Source of the DNA: Roseibium algicola
Lineage (GTDB): Bacteria > Pseudomonadota > Alphaproteobacteria > Rhizobiales > Stappiaceae
Assembly: GCF_001999245.1 (NCBI RefSeq)
Contig: NZ_CP019630.1
Location: 3,121,001-3,185,000 of the forward strand
Reading direction: 5' to 3'
DNA: 64,000 nt
Made by a program: the position numbers and the translations under genes. Shown piece after piece: positions 46,150 to 55,860 of this stretch. Positions within the stretch are counted from its first letter, which is position 1; each line of letters begins with the position of its first letter. The notes under the pieces were generated by a model, which was not told the origin of the DNA, made no database searches, and saw only the letters and a list, made by a program, of their open reading frames with translations.

Positions 46150-46542
46150 ATGTCGATGACTGAGATGAACATGCCCGATACGATACGTGTAATGGTGGCG
46201 GAAGATGAGCCGCTGATCGCCTGGATGCTGGAAGATATCCTGTCTGGCATGGGTTTGCAGGTTGTCGGGCCATTCGCGACCGTTGCCGAGGCACGTTCCT
46301 GCGTGTCTTCCGAGCCGCCAGAGTTGGCACTTCTGGATGTCGATCTGGCCGATGGCGTTGTCTATCCGTTGGCCGACACGCTGCATGCTCAGCAAGTGCC
46401 GATCATCTTTCATACCGGCAATACGGACAAGGTGGACCTGAAGAATCGCTACGGAGGGGCTGAAGTCATTCCGAAGCCGTCCAACCCCAAGCGTTTGCAG
46501 ATTGCCGTGGAAACGGCCCGGACGCTGCTCAAACGGGCGTAA
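46150..46542 (+). CDS. Single-domain response regulator
   Basis: The ATG at 46150 has GAGG 6 nt upstream; a TTG at 46090 is possible. The 130-residue protein is a lone receiver domain: acidic pocket Glu18-Asp19 (VAEDEPLI), phospho-acceptor Asp63 (ALLDVDLADG), Thr89 (FHTGN) and Lys109 (VIPKPSN). There is no output domain, so it probably relays phosphate or binds a partner. No kinase is adjacent. The promoter region is unusually AT-rich. Confidence 0.9.
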   Translation: MSMTEMNMPDTIRVMVAEDEPLIAWMLEDILSGMGLQVVGPFATVAEARSCVSSEPPELALLDVDLADGVVYPLADTLHAQQVPIIFHTGNTDKVDLKNRYGGAEVIPKPSNPKRLQIAVETARTLLKRA

Positions 46543-46685
46543 GCGGGCCCTTCAGAGCGCGCTTTGCTGATCGGTTTGGGACGCGCAGGCGTCTTCCTGG
46601 CTTCCGAATTGTGCAGTTTCGCCGCGGCTTCACCGGGTGCCGGTGGAGCCAGGCGACTGGAATTTTCCGTGACAACCAAAACGAA

Positions 46686-46718
46686 AACCTGCTTCAGCCC
46701 GGGCGGATGAAGCAGGTT
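46686..46718 (-). terminator. Rho-independent terminator of the phasin gene
   Basis: AACCTGCTTCA and TGAAGCAGGTT pair across an 11-base loop; on the minus strand TTTTCGTTTT follows. It lies 30 nt after the phasin stop. Confidence 0.87.
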
Positions 46719-46748
46719 AAACGGTGTAGGGCCGGTCAGGCGAGGATG

Positions 46749-47294
46749 TCAGGGTTTCGCTGAAGCCGGCTTGCGCCGCGCCTGCGCCGGTTTCAGCGCA
46801 GCCTTGGTTTCTTCCAGGCTTTCTTCTGCAGCCTTGCTCATCTCGTTGACGCTTTCCATCGCCGTTTCATTGAGCTCTTCAACCACGGCAGCGCTTTCTG
46901 AAAAGCTGTCGCGGAAGAGGGCAGCCTGCTTTTCGAAATGGTCCTGATACTCGCTCGCCATTCTGGAATAGAAATCCTGCAGGGTTGCCATGGTTTCTTC
47001 CGGCGCGGCGCACTGGCTGAGGGACTTGGCGCATTCCATGTCCTGGTGCAGCCGGTGGCTGACGAAATTCATGTGGTCATCAAACGCCTTTTCGGCATGG
47101 GACCACATGGTCTTGCCCACTTTCTGGAAACTTGCGATGGCCTTGGCTTCAATGCGGTCTTCGCGCTCGGCAAACGCCCAGTTGGAAAAGGCAGGCATTG
47201 GCCATTCGGTCGGTGCCGGCCATTCCGGCAGCTTGGGCCATTCGGCCATCATGGCGCTGAAGTCGAAGGCACCTGTATTGCTTTTCGTCGGCAT
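46749..47294 (-). CDS. Phasin-family protein
   Basis: The 181-residue protein is mainly helical: a central region (AKAIASFQKVGKTMWSHAEK... to SFSESAAVVEELNETAMESV) with the heptad pattern of phasins, which coat polyhydroxyalkanoate granules. The C-terminus is Lys/Ala/Pro-rich like PHB-binding or histone-like tails. The N-terminus has an unusual tryptophan-proline repeat (EWPKLPEWPAPTEWPMP). Together with the ethylmalonyl-CoA enzyme at 22286 it suggests PHB storage and acetyl-CoA assimilation. Pfam-level call; exact family uncertain. Confidence 0.72.
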   Translation of the reverse strand: MPTKSNTGAFDFSAMMAEWPKLPEWPAPTEWPMPAFSNWAFAEREDRIEAKAIASFQKVGKTMWSHAEKAFDDHMNFVSHRLHQDMECAKSLSQCAAPEETMATLQDFYSRMASEYQDHFEKQAALFRDSFSESAAVVEELNETAMESVNEMSKAAEESLEETKAALKPAQARRKPASAKP

Positions 47295-47524
47295 GAAAGA
47301 TCCTCCGGTTGTTCGTGTGACGTCCTGCGGCTGGCCATGGCGTTCTTCGCCGGCTTGCCGTCCCCGGACCTGCGCATTCTGTCATTGCCAGCGCAGGGCC
47401 CCGCTCCAAAGGTGACGTAACTGTACCTTTGCATCAAGGCCAAGCTTTGACACGGATCAAATCGCATACCGATTCTTACGTAAAAGGCATTTGTGCCGCA
47501 GGTTTGTGCAGCCGATTTGCAGGC

Positions 47525-48220
47525 TTAAGGGCGATTGAGAAAATCGCGCAGTGTCGCCGTTACCTTTTCAGGGGCTTCAAGAGGCGACAGGTGGCCGCTG
47601 CCTTGGATCACCGCCAATTCGCTTTGGGGAATGTGGTCGTGGATTTCCTGCGAGATTTCAACCGGTGTGAGCCGGTCGCCATCACCGACCAGCACAAGCG
47701 TCTGGCAGGTGATCTCGCTGAGACGGGGGCGGGAATCGATGCGGTTGATAAGCGCGGTCTGCTGGCGGATGAAGGCCTCGGGCCCGGTTTCCTGCGCCAT
47801 CTCGACGACGATTGCCTTCAGCTCTTCGTCTTCCTCGCGCTTTTCATGAACGAACCCGGGGTAAAGGAGGTGGGGAACCTTGGAAAAGCCCTTCTTGCGG
47901 GTCAGGTCGATGAGGAACTGCCGGCGCTCCGACTGATCGGGCGTATCCGGCCGGGAGTTGGTGTCCAGAAGGGCAAGTTTGCCGACCCGCTCCGGCGCTT
48001 CGCGCATGATTTCCATGGCGACATAGCCGCCCATGGACAGAGCGATAAGGGAAAACCGCTCCGGTGCTTTTTCCAGGATGCTGGCGGCGATCGCCTTGAT
48101 GCTGTCGTGTTCGCGGTGGTTTGCCACCATGATCGGTCGGTCGGCAAAGGCAACTATCTGCGGGGCGTAGAGCGCTTCGGTACACAAAAGGCCCGGTACG
48201 AACAGGATCGGATCGCTCAT
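47525..48220 (-). CDS. Alpha/beta hydrolase coupled to ubiG
   Basis: The ATG at 48220 shares its first base with the end of ubiG (TGATG); the frame is open 259 codons upstream but only as a shadow of ubiG. The 231-residue protein has a lidless alpha/beta-hydrolase fold: LFVPGLLCTEALYAPQI, nucleophile in LIALSMGGYVAM near residue 72, Asp in LVGDGDRLTP and His in GSGHLSPLE. Its overlap with ubiG hints at a role near ubiquinone metabolism or simple co-expression. Substrate unknown. Confidence 0.83.
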   Translation of the reverse strand: MSDPILFVPGLLCTEALYAPQIVAFADRPIMVANHREHDSIKAIAASILEKAPERFSLIALSMGGYVAMEIMREAPERVGKLALLDTNSRPDTPDQSERRQFLIDLTRKKGFSKVPHLLYPGFVHEKREEDEELKAIVVEMAQETGPEAFIRQQTALINRIDSRPRLSEITCQTLVLVGDGDRLTPVEISQEIHDHIPQSELAVIQGSGHLSPLEAPEKVTATLRDFLNRP

Positions 48221-48981
48221 CAGCTGTCTTTCGCCCGTTCCGCCAGCAGCATGTAGTTCACGTCCATGTCGCGCGATCTGGCCCAGGTGTCTGTCAGCGG
48301 ATTGTAGGTGACGCCGCAACGGTCGATCATGGTGAGCCCGGCGGTCTGAAGCGGGCCTTCGATCTCGGAAGGGCGGACCAGCTTTTCGTAGGAATGGGTG
48401 CCCTTCGGCAACCAGCGCAGGACATATTCGGCGCCGACGATGGCAAGTGCATAGGCTTTCAGCGTGCGATTGATGGTCGCGACGAACATCAGCCCGCCCG
48501 GACGGACCATTTGCGCGGTGGCCTCCAGGAACAGAGGTACGTCGGCGACGTGCTCGACCACTTCCATGTTGAACACAACGTCGAAGGTCTCCCCCGCCGC
48601 TGCCAACGCTTCCGCGGTTTCTGCCCTGTAGTCGATTTCGAGGCCAGAGGTCTTCATGTGAAGGCGGGCGATCTCGATGTTGGTTTCCGACGGGTCCGCG
48701 CCGACCACATCGGCACCGAGACGTGCCATCGGTTCGCTCAACAGGCCGCCGCCACAGCCGATATCGAGGCAGCGCAGCCCCTTGAACGCGTCCGTGGTCT
48801 TCGGGTCGCGGCCGAAATGCCGGCAGACATGTTCCTTGATGTAACCCAGCCGCACCGGGCTGAACTTGTGCAAGGGCTTGAACTTGCCCGTCGGGTCCCA
48901 CCACTCTTCTGCCATGGCGGAAAAGCGCGCGACTTCCTCGCTGTCGATCGTGCTTCTGGTTTCCTGAGCCCTGCCAGTCAT
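48220..48981 (-). CDS. ubiG: Ubiquinone biosynthesis O-methyltransferase UbiG
   Basis: The 253-residue protein has the UbiG start ([20 protein letters not shown]), SAM-binding motif [19 protein letters not shown] near residue 70, and [17 protein letters not shown]. UbiG performs both O-methylations of the ubiquinone ring. The ATG at 48981 opens right after GGACCGTCCGATG, with an AAGGACC ribosome site. It is divergent from lysC, as in other Hyphomicrobiales, and overlaps the downstream hydrolase gene. Confidence 0.95.
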   Translation of the reverse strand: MTGRAQETRSTIDSEEVARFSAMAEEWWDPTGKFKPLHKFSPVRLGYIKEHVCRHFGRDPKTTDAFKGLRCLDIGCGGGLLSEPMARLGADVVGADPSETNIEIARLHMKTSGLEIDYRAETAEALAAAGETFDVVFNMEVVEHVADVPLFLEATAQMVRPGGLMFVATINRTLKAYALAIVGAEYVLRWLPKGTHSYEKLVRPSEIEGPLQTAGLTMIDRCGVTYNPLTDTWARSRDMDVNYMLLAERAKDS

Positions 48982-49174
48982 CGGACGGTCCTTTCAAGAG
49001 CGTGAAGCGGCTTGGCGCTTCGCCTGGTCATTCAACGGTTCGAAGTCGTTCCAAGGTCTGAGACTATTTGTCAAGACACCCAGTTGCAGCAAAGGAACGC
49101 AGCCTGTATGCATGTGCGCCGATCCCAGAGGCGCAACAGCGCTTCCAGACACGACTATAAAGAATACGAGTGGT

Positions 49175-50425
49175 ATGGCCCGACTGGTTTTAAAATTTGG
49201 CGGGACTTCGGTTGCCGATCTCGATCGCATCCGTAACGTCGCCCGCCATGTCAAACGGGAAGTGGACGCCGGCCATCAGGTCGCGGTGGTAGTTTCGGCC
49301 ATGGCCGGACAGACCAACAAGCTGGTGGAGTTTTGCCGTGAGGCATCACCGCTCCACGATGCCCGCGAATATGATGCCGTGGTCGCTTCCGGCGAGCAGG
49401 TAACGTCCGGTCTCCTGGCCATCGTGCTGCAGGACATGGGCGTCAACGCCCGGTCGTGGCAAGGCTGGCAGGTGCCGATCAAGACCGACGAGAACCACGG
49501 TGCGGCCCGCATCCGCGACATCGAGGGCGGCTTCCTGAGCGAGCGTCTCGAGCAGGGCCAGGTGGCCGTGCTCGCGGGCTTCCAGGGTGTGGCGCCGGAC
49601 AACCGGATCGCGACCCTGGGTCGCGGCGGGTCCGACACCAGCGCCGTTGCCATCGCCGCTGCCATCAAGGCCGACCGCTGTGATATCTATACCGATGTCG
49701 ACGGCGTCTACACCACCGATCCGCGCATCGTGCCCAAGGCGCAGCGTCTTGACCGGGTGTCTTTCGAGGAAATGCTCGAAATGGCCTCGCTCGGCGCCAA
49801 GGTGCTCCAGGTGCGCTCCGTGGAAATGGCCATGGTCCATGGCGTCAGAACATTCGTGCGCTCCAGCTTTGACGATCCGGATGCGCCCCAGGTCGGCGAG
49901 AACGGCCTTCCGATTGGAACTCTTATTTGCGACGAGGATGAACTCGTGGAACAGCAGGTTGTCACCGGCATTGCCTATGCCAAGGACGAAGCCCAGATCT
50001 CTCTTCGTGACGTTGCCGACAAGCCGGGTGTCGCCGAATCCGTGTTCGGTCCGCTGGCGGATGCCAACATCAACGTCGACATGATCGTCCAGAACATTTC
50101 GCCGGATGGCAAGACCACCGACATTACCTTCACGGTTCCCGAAGGCGATTTCGAACGCGCCAACAAGGTGCTGGAAGACAATCGCGGCGTCATCGGTTTC
50201 CAGAACCTTGAAGGTGCCCGTGACGTGGTGAAAGTCTCCGTCATCGGCATCGGCATGCGCTCGCATGCAGGCATCGCGGCCCAGTGTTTCCGCGGCCTCG
50301 CGTCCAAGGGTATCAACATCCGAGCCATCACCACATCCGAGATCAAGATCTCTGTGCTTATTGATTCAGCATATGCAGAACTTGCGGTGCGGACTCTGCA
50401 TTCGCTATACGGGTTGGACGGATAG
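49175..50425 (+). CDS. lysC: Aspartate kinase
   Basis: The ATG at 49175 gives the conserved N-terminus MARLVLKFGGTSVAD (KFGGTS at 7-12). The 416-residue protein phosphorylates aspartate as the first step to lysine, threonine and methionine. GRGGSDTSAVAIAAA and YTDVDGVYTTDPR are in the catalytic part; two C-terminal ACT domains (from ~residue 270) include IGIGMRSHAGIAAQCFRGLA for feedback inhibition. The length matches single-function alpha/beta-type enzymes, though an internal beta start was not sought. Confidence 0.96.
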   Translation: MARLVLKFGGTSVADLDRIRNVARHVKREVDAGHQVAVVVSAMAGQTNKLVEFCREASPLHDAREYDAVVASGEQVTSGLLAIVLQDMGVNARSWQGWQVPIKTDENHGAARIRDIEGGFLSERLEQGQVAVLAGFQGVAPDNRIATLGRGGSDTSAVAIAAAIKADRCDIYTDVDGVYTTDPRIVPKAQRLDRVSFEEMLEMASLGAKVLQVRSVEMAMVHGVRTFVRSSFDDPDAPQVGENGLPIGTLICDEDELVEQQVVTGIAYAKDEAQISLRDVADKPGVAESVFGPLADANINVDMIVQNISPDGKTTDITFTVPEGDFERANKVLEDNRGVIGFQNLEGARDVVKVSVIGIGMRSHAGIAAQCFRGLASKGINIRAITTSEIKISVLIDSAYAELAVRTLHSLYGLDG

Positions 50426-50438
50426 TTCATCCGGAAGG

Positions 50439-50466
50439 CAGGCCCCTGTAGAAAAGGGGCCTGTTT
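50439..50466 (+). terminator. Terminator-like hairpin between lysC and ptsP
   Basis: CAGGCCCCT and AGGGGCCTG pair across a 7-base loop, followed by only TTTG. The ptsP start is 23 nt further on, so it may be a weak terminator or attenuator rather than a full stop. Confidence 0.7.
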
Positions 50467-50489
50467 GAAGCGGGATCAACGGGGGCGCT

Positions 50490-52757
50490 ATGCGCAGCAA
50501 CCTAGCCGGACCGCGCCTTCTGCTCCGCCGGCTTCGCGAAGTCATGGCGGAGCCGATCACGGCGCAGGAGCGACTCGACAAGATCGTGGTGTTGATCGCC
50601 TCGAACGTCGTCGCGGAAGTCTGTTCCGTTTATATCCTGCGCGCCGATGGTGTTCTCGAACTCTATGCGACCGAAGGTCTGAAGAGTGAAGCGGTCCACA
50701 ATGCCTCGCTGCGCGTCGGCCAGGGTCTTGTCGGCCTGATCGCGGCCGAAGCCCGGCCGCTGAACCTGCCCAACGCCAGTGCCCACCCGGGCTTTGCCTA
50801 TCTGCCGGAAACGGGTGAAGAGGCCTATAATTCCTTCCTCGGTGTGCCGATCCTGAGAGCCGGCCGTACGCTTGGCGTGCTTGTCGTCCAGAACAAGTCT
50901 CACCGGACCTATCTGGAAGACGAAGTCGAAGCGCTGCAGACGACGGCCATGGTGATTGCCGAAATGGTCGCCGCCGGCGAACTGGAAGCCATTTCCCAGA
51001 AAGCTACCGGTCTGGATCTTTCCCGGCCGATCACCTCCAACGGTGTTGGCCTTGCCGAAGGTGTCGGCCTCGGTCATGTGGTTCTGCATGAACCGCGTGT
51101 CGTCGTCACGAACCTGATCGCGGAAGATACGGACCGGGAAAAGGGGCGTCTGGAAGCTGCCATCAACCGGCTGCGTCTTTCGATCGACGATCTGCTGGCC
51201 AGCGGAGAAATCGCGGCAATCGGCGAGCACCGCGAGGTGCTGGAAGCCTACCGCATGTTCGCTTACGACCGCGGCTGGATCCGGAAGATCGAGGAAGCGA
51301 TCCGCAACGGCCTGACCGCCGAGGCTGCCGTCGAAAAGGTCCAGAGCGACACGCGCGCCCGGATGCTGCGCCAGACCGATCCGTATCTGCGTGAGCGCCT
51401 GCACGACCTCGACGACCTTGCCCACAGGCTTATCCGCGAACTCATGGGCCGCGAACACGGCCCGGGTCTGGATGAACTGCCCCAGGATGCGATCGTCGTT
51501 GGCCGCAACATGGGTGCGGCGGAACTGCTGGACTACGGCCGCGACCGCATTCGCGGCCTTGTGCTGGAAGAAGGCGGCCCGACAAGCCACGTGACCATCG
51601 TTGCAAGGGCGCTCGGCATCCCGACGGTCGGACTCGTGGAGGATATCGTCAGCCTGGCCGATGGCGGCGACGCGATCATCGTGGATGGCGACACCGGCGA
51701 AGTGCACTTGCGCCCGGCCGCCGATCTGGAAAACGCCTATGCGGAAAAAGTCCGCTTCCGTGCGCGGCGACAGGCCCAGTACCGGCGCCTGCGCAACAAG
51801 CCGTCCGTCACGCGGGACGGTGTCGACATCTTGCTTCAGATGAATGCGGGTCTTCTCGTCGACCTGCCGCACCTGGATGAGGCTGGCGCGGCCGGGGTAG
51901 GCCTTTTCCGCACCGAACTGCAGTTCATGGTGGCGTCTTCGTTCCCGCGCATGCGGGAGCAGCAGTCCCAGTACAGCCAGGTTCTCGATGCGGCGGCGGG
52001 CCGGCCGGTAACGTTCCGGTCGCTCGATATCGGTGGTGACAAGGTGCTGCCGTACCTGCGCTCGATCCAGGAGGAAAACCCGGCGATGGGCTGGCGCGCA
52101 CTGCGCCTCGGCCTTGATCGGCCGGGCCTGCTCAGAACCCAGATCCGGGCCTTGCTGCATGCGGCCGCCGGCCGGGACCTGAAACTGATGTTCCCGATGG
52201 TTGCCGTGGTCGATGAATTCCTGCAGGCCAAATCGCTGGTGGACAAGGAAGTCAAACACCTGCGCCGCCACGGTCACGCAACGCCCGAAAACATCCGTCT
52301 GGGTGTGATGGTGGAAGTGCCTTCGCTGCTGTTCCAACTGGAAGAGCTGATGAGCCATGTCGACTTCGTGTCTGTCGGTTCCAACGATCTGTTCCAGTTC
52401 TTCTGCGCCGTCGACCGGGGCAACACGCGTGTTGCCGACAGGTTCGACACATTGGGTGTCGGCTTCCTCCGGGCCTTGAAATCCATCGTGGATGCCGCAA
52501 ATAAGGCTCATGTGCCCGTGACCCTTTGCGGAGAGCTTGCTGGCCGTCCACTTGAAGGCATGGCGTTGATCGGCCTGGGCTTCAGGGACCTTTCCATGTC
52601 GCCCGCGTCTCTTGGGCCGGTGAAAGCCATGCTTCGGACCCTTGATGCCGGTCGCCTGTCCGCCAGGTTGCTGCCGCGACTGGAGCCGGGACACGATGAC
52701 AGCAACATACGGGAAGTGTTGAAGCGCTTTGCCGCCGAAACCGATGTTGCCCTTTAG
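50490..52757 (+). CDS. ptsP: Phosphoenolpyruvate-protein phosphotransferase, nitrogen PTS enzyme I
   Basis: The 755-residue protein has an N-terminal GAF domain (~20-165), then PTS EI domains. The phospho-accepting His367 lies in GGPTSHVTIVARALGIP, and the PEP-binding C-terminal part has VGLFRTELQFM, GSNDLFQFF and LCGELAG. EI-Ntr passes phosphate to NPr and EIIA-Ntr to regulate nitrogen, potassium and carbon status. The lysC-ptsP-prfA-prmC order is typical of alphaproteobacteria. The upstream hairpin could adjust its expression. Confidence 0.95.
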   Translation: MRSNLAGPRLLLRRLREVMAEPITAQERLDKIVVLIASNVVAEVCSVYILRADGVLELYATEGLKSEAVHNASLRVGQGLVGLIAAEARPLNLPNASAHPGFAYLPETGEEAYNSFLGVPILRAGRTLGVLVVQNKSHRTYLEDEVEALQTTAMVIAEMVAAGELEAISQKATGLDLSRPITSNGVGLAEGVGLGHVVLHEPRVVVTNLIAEDTDREKGRLEAAINRLRLSIDDLLASGEIAAIGEHREVLEAYRMFAYDRGWIRKIEEAIRNGLTAEAAVEKVQSDTRARMLRQTDPYLRERLHDLDDLAHRLIRELMGREHGPGLDELPQDAIVVGRNMGAAELLDYGRDRIRGLVLEEGGPTSHVTIVARALGIPTVGLVEDIVSLADGGDAIIVDGDTGEVHLRPAADLENAYAEKVRFRARRQAQYRRLRNKPSVTRDGVDILLQMNAGLLVDLPHLDEAGAAGVGLFRTELQFMVASSFPRMREQQSQYSQVLDAAAGRPVTFRSLDIGGDKVLPYLRSIQEENPAMGWRALRLGLDRPGLLRTQIRALLHAAAGRDLKLMFPMVAVVDEFLQAKSLVDKEVKHLRRHGHATPENIRLGVMVEVPSLLFQLEELMSHVDFVSVGSNDLFQFFCAVDRGNTRVADRFDTLGVGFLRALKSIVDAANKAHVPVTLCGELAGRPLEGMALIGLGFRDLSMSPASLGPVKAMLRTLDAGRLSARLLPRLEPGHDDSNIREVLKRFAAETDVAL

Positions 52758-52811
52758 CGCTAACGGGCGTAACTCACCGTCGAAGCGATAATTTCTGGAG
52801 AATCAGCGCGT

Positions 52812-53885
52812 ATGCTGGCGCGTCACAAACTTGATACCCTGCTGGACCGGTTCGCTGAACTCGAACACATGATGTCCGCCAATCCGGATCCGGGCGCTTA
52901 TGTGAAGCTGTCGCGGGAATATGCCGGACTGGAGCCGTTGGTCGGCAAAATCCGTGCGTTGATCAAGGCGGAACAGGATCTGGCCGGTGCAAAGTCACTG
53001 GTGCAGGATCCGTCCTCCGACGCGGAAATGCGCGAGCTTGCCGAAATGGAACGCGACGAACTGGAAGAGCGCGTCGAAGAACTGGCCCAGGATGTACGCA
53101 TCGGGCTGTTGCCGAAGGACGAGGCGGACTCCAACGATGCCATCCTGGAAGTGCGGGCGGGGACCGGCGGCGACGAGGCGGCTCTCTTTGCCGGTGATCT
53201 CTTCCGCATGTACCAGCGTTATGCCGAACTTCAGGGCTGGAAGGTGGAAATCCTGTCTGCCAGCGAAGGTGAAGTCGGCGGCTACAAGGAAGTGATCGCA
53301 TCCGTTTCCGGCGACAACGTTTTTGCCAAGATGAAATTCGAGTCCGGTGTTCACCGGGTGCAACGGGTGCCCGCAACCGAGTCGGGCGGACGTATTCATA
53401 CGTCGGCGGCAACCGTTGCCGTGCTGCCTCAGGCGGAGGACGTCGATATCGACGTTCAGGAGAGCGACTTGAGGATCGACACCTATCGCGCATCCGGCGC
53501 AGGTGGGCAGCACGTCAACACGACCGATTCTGCTGTGCGCATCACGCACTTGCCGACGGGTATCGTCGTTGCCGTTCAGGACGAACGCTCCCAGCACAAG
53601 AACAAGGCGCGAGCCATGCAGCTTCTGCGGGCGCGCATCTATGACGAGGAGCGCGAGCGGGCTGCGAGCGAGCGAACCGAAGCCCGGCGGTTGCAGGTCG
53701 GGTCCGGCGATCGGTCCGAGCGGATCCGCACCTACAACTACCCGCAGGGTCGCGTAACAGATCATCGTATCGGCTTGACGCTCTACAAGCTGGAGCAGAT
53801 CCTTTCGGGGGAAGCGCTTGGAGAAGTCATCGAGCCGTTGATCCTGGACCACCAGGCCAATCTTCTGGCAACCGAAGAGGCCTGA
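52812..53885 (+). CDS. prfA: Peptide chain release factor 1
   Basis: The 357-residue protein has the peptidyl-hydrolase motif GGQ near residues 229-231 ([16 protein letters not shown]) and a stop-codon recognition region around residue 185 ([10 protein letters not shown]; PxT-type motif PAT). RF1 reads UAA and UAG. prmC, which methylates the GGQ glutamine, follows after 1 nt; the two form a functional pair. The ATG at 52812 has GGAG upstream. Confidence 0.97.
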   Translation: MLARHKLDTLLDRFAELEHMMSANPDPGAYVKLSREYAGLEPLVGKIRALIKAEQDLAGAKSLVQDPSSDAEMRELAEMERDELEERVEELAQDVRIGLLPKDEADSNDAILEVRAGTGGDEAALFAGDLFRMYQRYAELQGWKVEILSASEGEVGGYKEVIASVSGDNVFAKMKFESGVHRVQRVPATESGGRIHTSAATVAVLPQAEDVDIDVQESDLRIDTYRASGAGGQHVNTTDSAVRITHLPTGIVVAVQDERSQHKNKARAMQLLRARIYDEERERAASERTEARRLQVGSGDRSERIRTYNYPQGRVTDHRIGLTLYKLEQILSGEALGEVIEPLILDHQANLLATEEA

Positions 53886-53886
53886 G

Positions 53887-54735
53887 GTGACCATCGGCCA
53901 GCTTTACCGGTCCGTGCGCGACCGGTTTCGGGTGGCCGGTTTGCCGACACCGGAACTGGATGCAAGGCTTCTTGTCAGCGCGGCGCTCGAGCTGCCCCTG
54001 TCGGAACTTGTCTTTCGTGAACAGGAAGAGCCAGCACCTGGTGCGGCCGAACTTGCAGAGGCCCATGCGCGGAAACGCCTTCATGGCATGCCCGTCGGCC
54101 GGATACTCGGGGAACGGGATTTCTACGGCCGGCGATTTCATTTGAACGAGGCAACGCTGGAGCCCCGGCCGGACACTGAAACCCTGATCGATGCTGTGCT
54201 TGAAAGATGTGCTCCTGAAGAAGCACCGCTTATCTGCGATATCGGCACGGGTACGGGAGCGATCGCCGTCACGTTGCTGGCCGAGTTGCCCCGAAGCCGG
54301 ATGATCGCGGTGGACCTGTCGGAACAGGCGCTTGAATGTGCTGCTGGCAACGCGTCTCTGCACGGCGTGGAAGACCGGTTTCTTCCCGTGCGGGCGGACT
54401 ATACCTCCGCGCTGCGACCGGAAAGCGGCTTCGACTGGGTTGTCAGCAACCCGCCCTATATCCGCAGCGCTGTCCTCGCCGAACTGTCGCGCGAAGTGAT
54501 TCAGCATGACCCGAAGCTTGCTCTTGATGGCGGTGAGGACGGCCTGACAGCCTATGTTCGTATCGTCGCGGATGCTGTGAAGCTGCTGCGCCCGGGCGGT
54601 TGGATCGCTCTCGAAATCGGCTTCGATCAAGGAGAGGATCTGAAAAAACAGCTGCGTCATCATGGCTTTGTAGAGATTGAAATCATTAAAGATCTTTCCG
54701 GAAACGACCGTGTTGTGGTGGGGCGCAGGCTCTAA
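53887..54735 (+). CDS. prmC: Protein-(glutamine-N5) methyltransferase PrmC, GTG start
   Basis: The GTG at 53887 follows the prfA stop directly (TGAGGTGACC), with the ribosome site inside the prfA end. The 282-residue protein has the PrmC helical N-terminus, the SAM motif DIGTGTGAIAVTLL near residue 120, and the catalytic NPPYI motif near residue 190. It methylates the Gln of the GGQ motif in release factors RF1 and RF2. Confidence 0.95.
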   Translation: MTIGQLYRSVRDRFRVAGLPTPELDARLLVSAALELPLSELVFREQEEPAPGAAELAEAHARKRLHGMPVGRILGERDFYGRRFHLNEATLEPRPDTETLIDAVLERCAPEEAPLICDIGTGTGAIAVTLLAELPRSRMIAVDLSEQALECAAGNASLHGVEDRFLPVRADYTSALRPESGFDWVVSNPPYIRSAVLAELSREVIQHDPKLALDGGEDGLTAYVRIVADAVKLLRPGGWIALEIGFDQGEDLKKQLRHHGFVEIEIIKDLSGNDRVVVGRRL

Positions 54736-55096
54736 TTTTGCGGATTTGATCCGAAGGCGAAAAAGCACTTGGAAATCGCAACGGAAACGGGTACGTTCCT
54801 CTTGCCGAGACCGGAAATGTTATCAGCGTTTAGCGGGGCATGCGCATCCGGCAGCTGGGAACCGGCGCAACTTCAGCGTTTTGGAAACCGTTGCAAATCG
54901 GACTATCCGGTGTTTCGGACTGTCGAAGAAAAAGACAATCGCGTTGGCCATCGGCCTTTAGCGCGCTGCGTATGTTTTCAATGACAGCCGCTAACCAGCA
55001 TTGGTGGTTTCGGCAGGTATTTCGTGTCGGTTTTAGGCAATTCCGATGTTGGGTCAGCGTCAAGCTGACCGCCGTTCCTTAAGAGAAAACGGCAGG
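54736..55096. other. 361-bp gap between prmC and DUF4167 gene
   Basis: No protein of known type is visible; open frames here (for example 54769-54984) have no ribosome site or familiar motif. No strong terminator follows prmC. The last part must hold the promoter of the DUF4167 gene, but I see no convincing -35/-10 pair. Confidence 0.5.
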
Positions 55097-55822
55097 ATGA
55101 GACCAGGTAATCAAAGCAATAAGCGTATGCGCGGACGGGGCCGCAAGGGCCCAAATCCGTTAACCCGGACTTACGAATCAAACGGTCCTGATGTGAAAAT
55201 CCGCGGTACTGCGATGCACGTTGCAGAGAAGTACCAGCAGCTTGCACGGGATGCCCAGGCATCCGGCGACCGGGTTATGTCCGAGAACTATAACCAGCAT
55301 GCGGAGCACTATCTGCGCATTGTGGCTGCCGCGCAGCCGCAACAGCAGCCGATGGCGCATGCTTCTTCCCGCAGCGAAGCCGAAGACGGTTTCGAAGCCG
55401 CGGCAACGAATGGCTCAGGCCACTCCAATGGCGCAGAACGGTCTTCCCAGGACGTGTCCTCCTCGGACAACGACCTGATGGATGCCGACAGCCCGCAGCC
55501 TTTCATCGACGACATGCCTGTCATCGATCAGGAAGGTAAGGTCAACGGCGCTTCCCAGAAGGCAGAGAAAGCCGAAGCCGGCGACGACGAAGCGGACGAA
55601 AAGCCGCGCCGCCGCCCCCGGACACCTCGTGCGCGCACGCCGCGCCGGGCCTCCGGTGATCAGGCTGACGCAGGCCAGGCCACGGCGGAAGCCGCGGACG
55701 GTGCTGAAGCTTCTGGCGGTTCCGACGAAGAGGATCAGCCGAAACCGCGACGCCGGGTCGCGCGCCCGCGTCGTGCCAAGGCAGCTGAAGAGGCTCCGGC
55801 CGAGGCACCTGCCGGAGAATGA
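55097..55822 (+). CDS. DUF4167 family protein
   Basis: The ATG at 55097 has GGCAGG upstream. The 241-residue protein has the DUF4167 N-terminus: a basic RNA-binding-like start (SNKRMRGRGRKGPNPLTRTY) and a conserved helical part (VAEKYQQLARDAQASGDRV, AEHYLRIVAA). The rest is low-complexity, acidic then Arg/Pro/Ala-rich (PRRRPRTPRARTPRRASG; RRRVARPRRAKAAEE). The family is confined to alphaproteobacteria; the composition suggests an RNA or ribosome link but the function is unknown. Confidence 0.9.
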   Translation: MRPGNQSNKRMRGRGRKGPNPLTRTYESNGPDVKIRGTAMHVAEKYQQLARDAQASGDRVMSENYNQHAEHYLRIVAAAQPQQQPMAHASSRSEAEDGFEAAATNGSGHSNGAERSSQDVSSSDNDLMDADSPQPFIDDMPVIDQEGKVNGASQKAEKAEAGDDEADEKPRRRPRTPRARTPRRASGDQADAGQATAEAADGAEASGGSDEEDQPKPRRRVARPRRAKAAEEAPAEAPAGE

Positions 55823-55860
55823 TCCGGTAGATAGTCAGCCTCGATAAAGCTGAAACAGAT

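Noticed and set aside
47525..48997. 490-residue extended version of the hydrolase frame
   Set aside because: The first 259 residues are a shadow of ubiG in another frame; the hydrolase begins at 48220 with a TGATG junction.
50502..52694. 730-residue minus-strand open frame
   Set aside because: Antisense shadow of ptsP; no recognisable domain.
54677..54984. Short plus-strand open frames after prmC
   Set aside because: No ribosome site, no familiar motif, composition like non-coding DNA.
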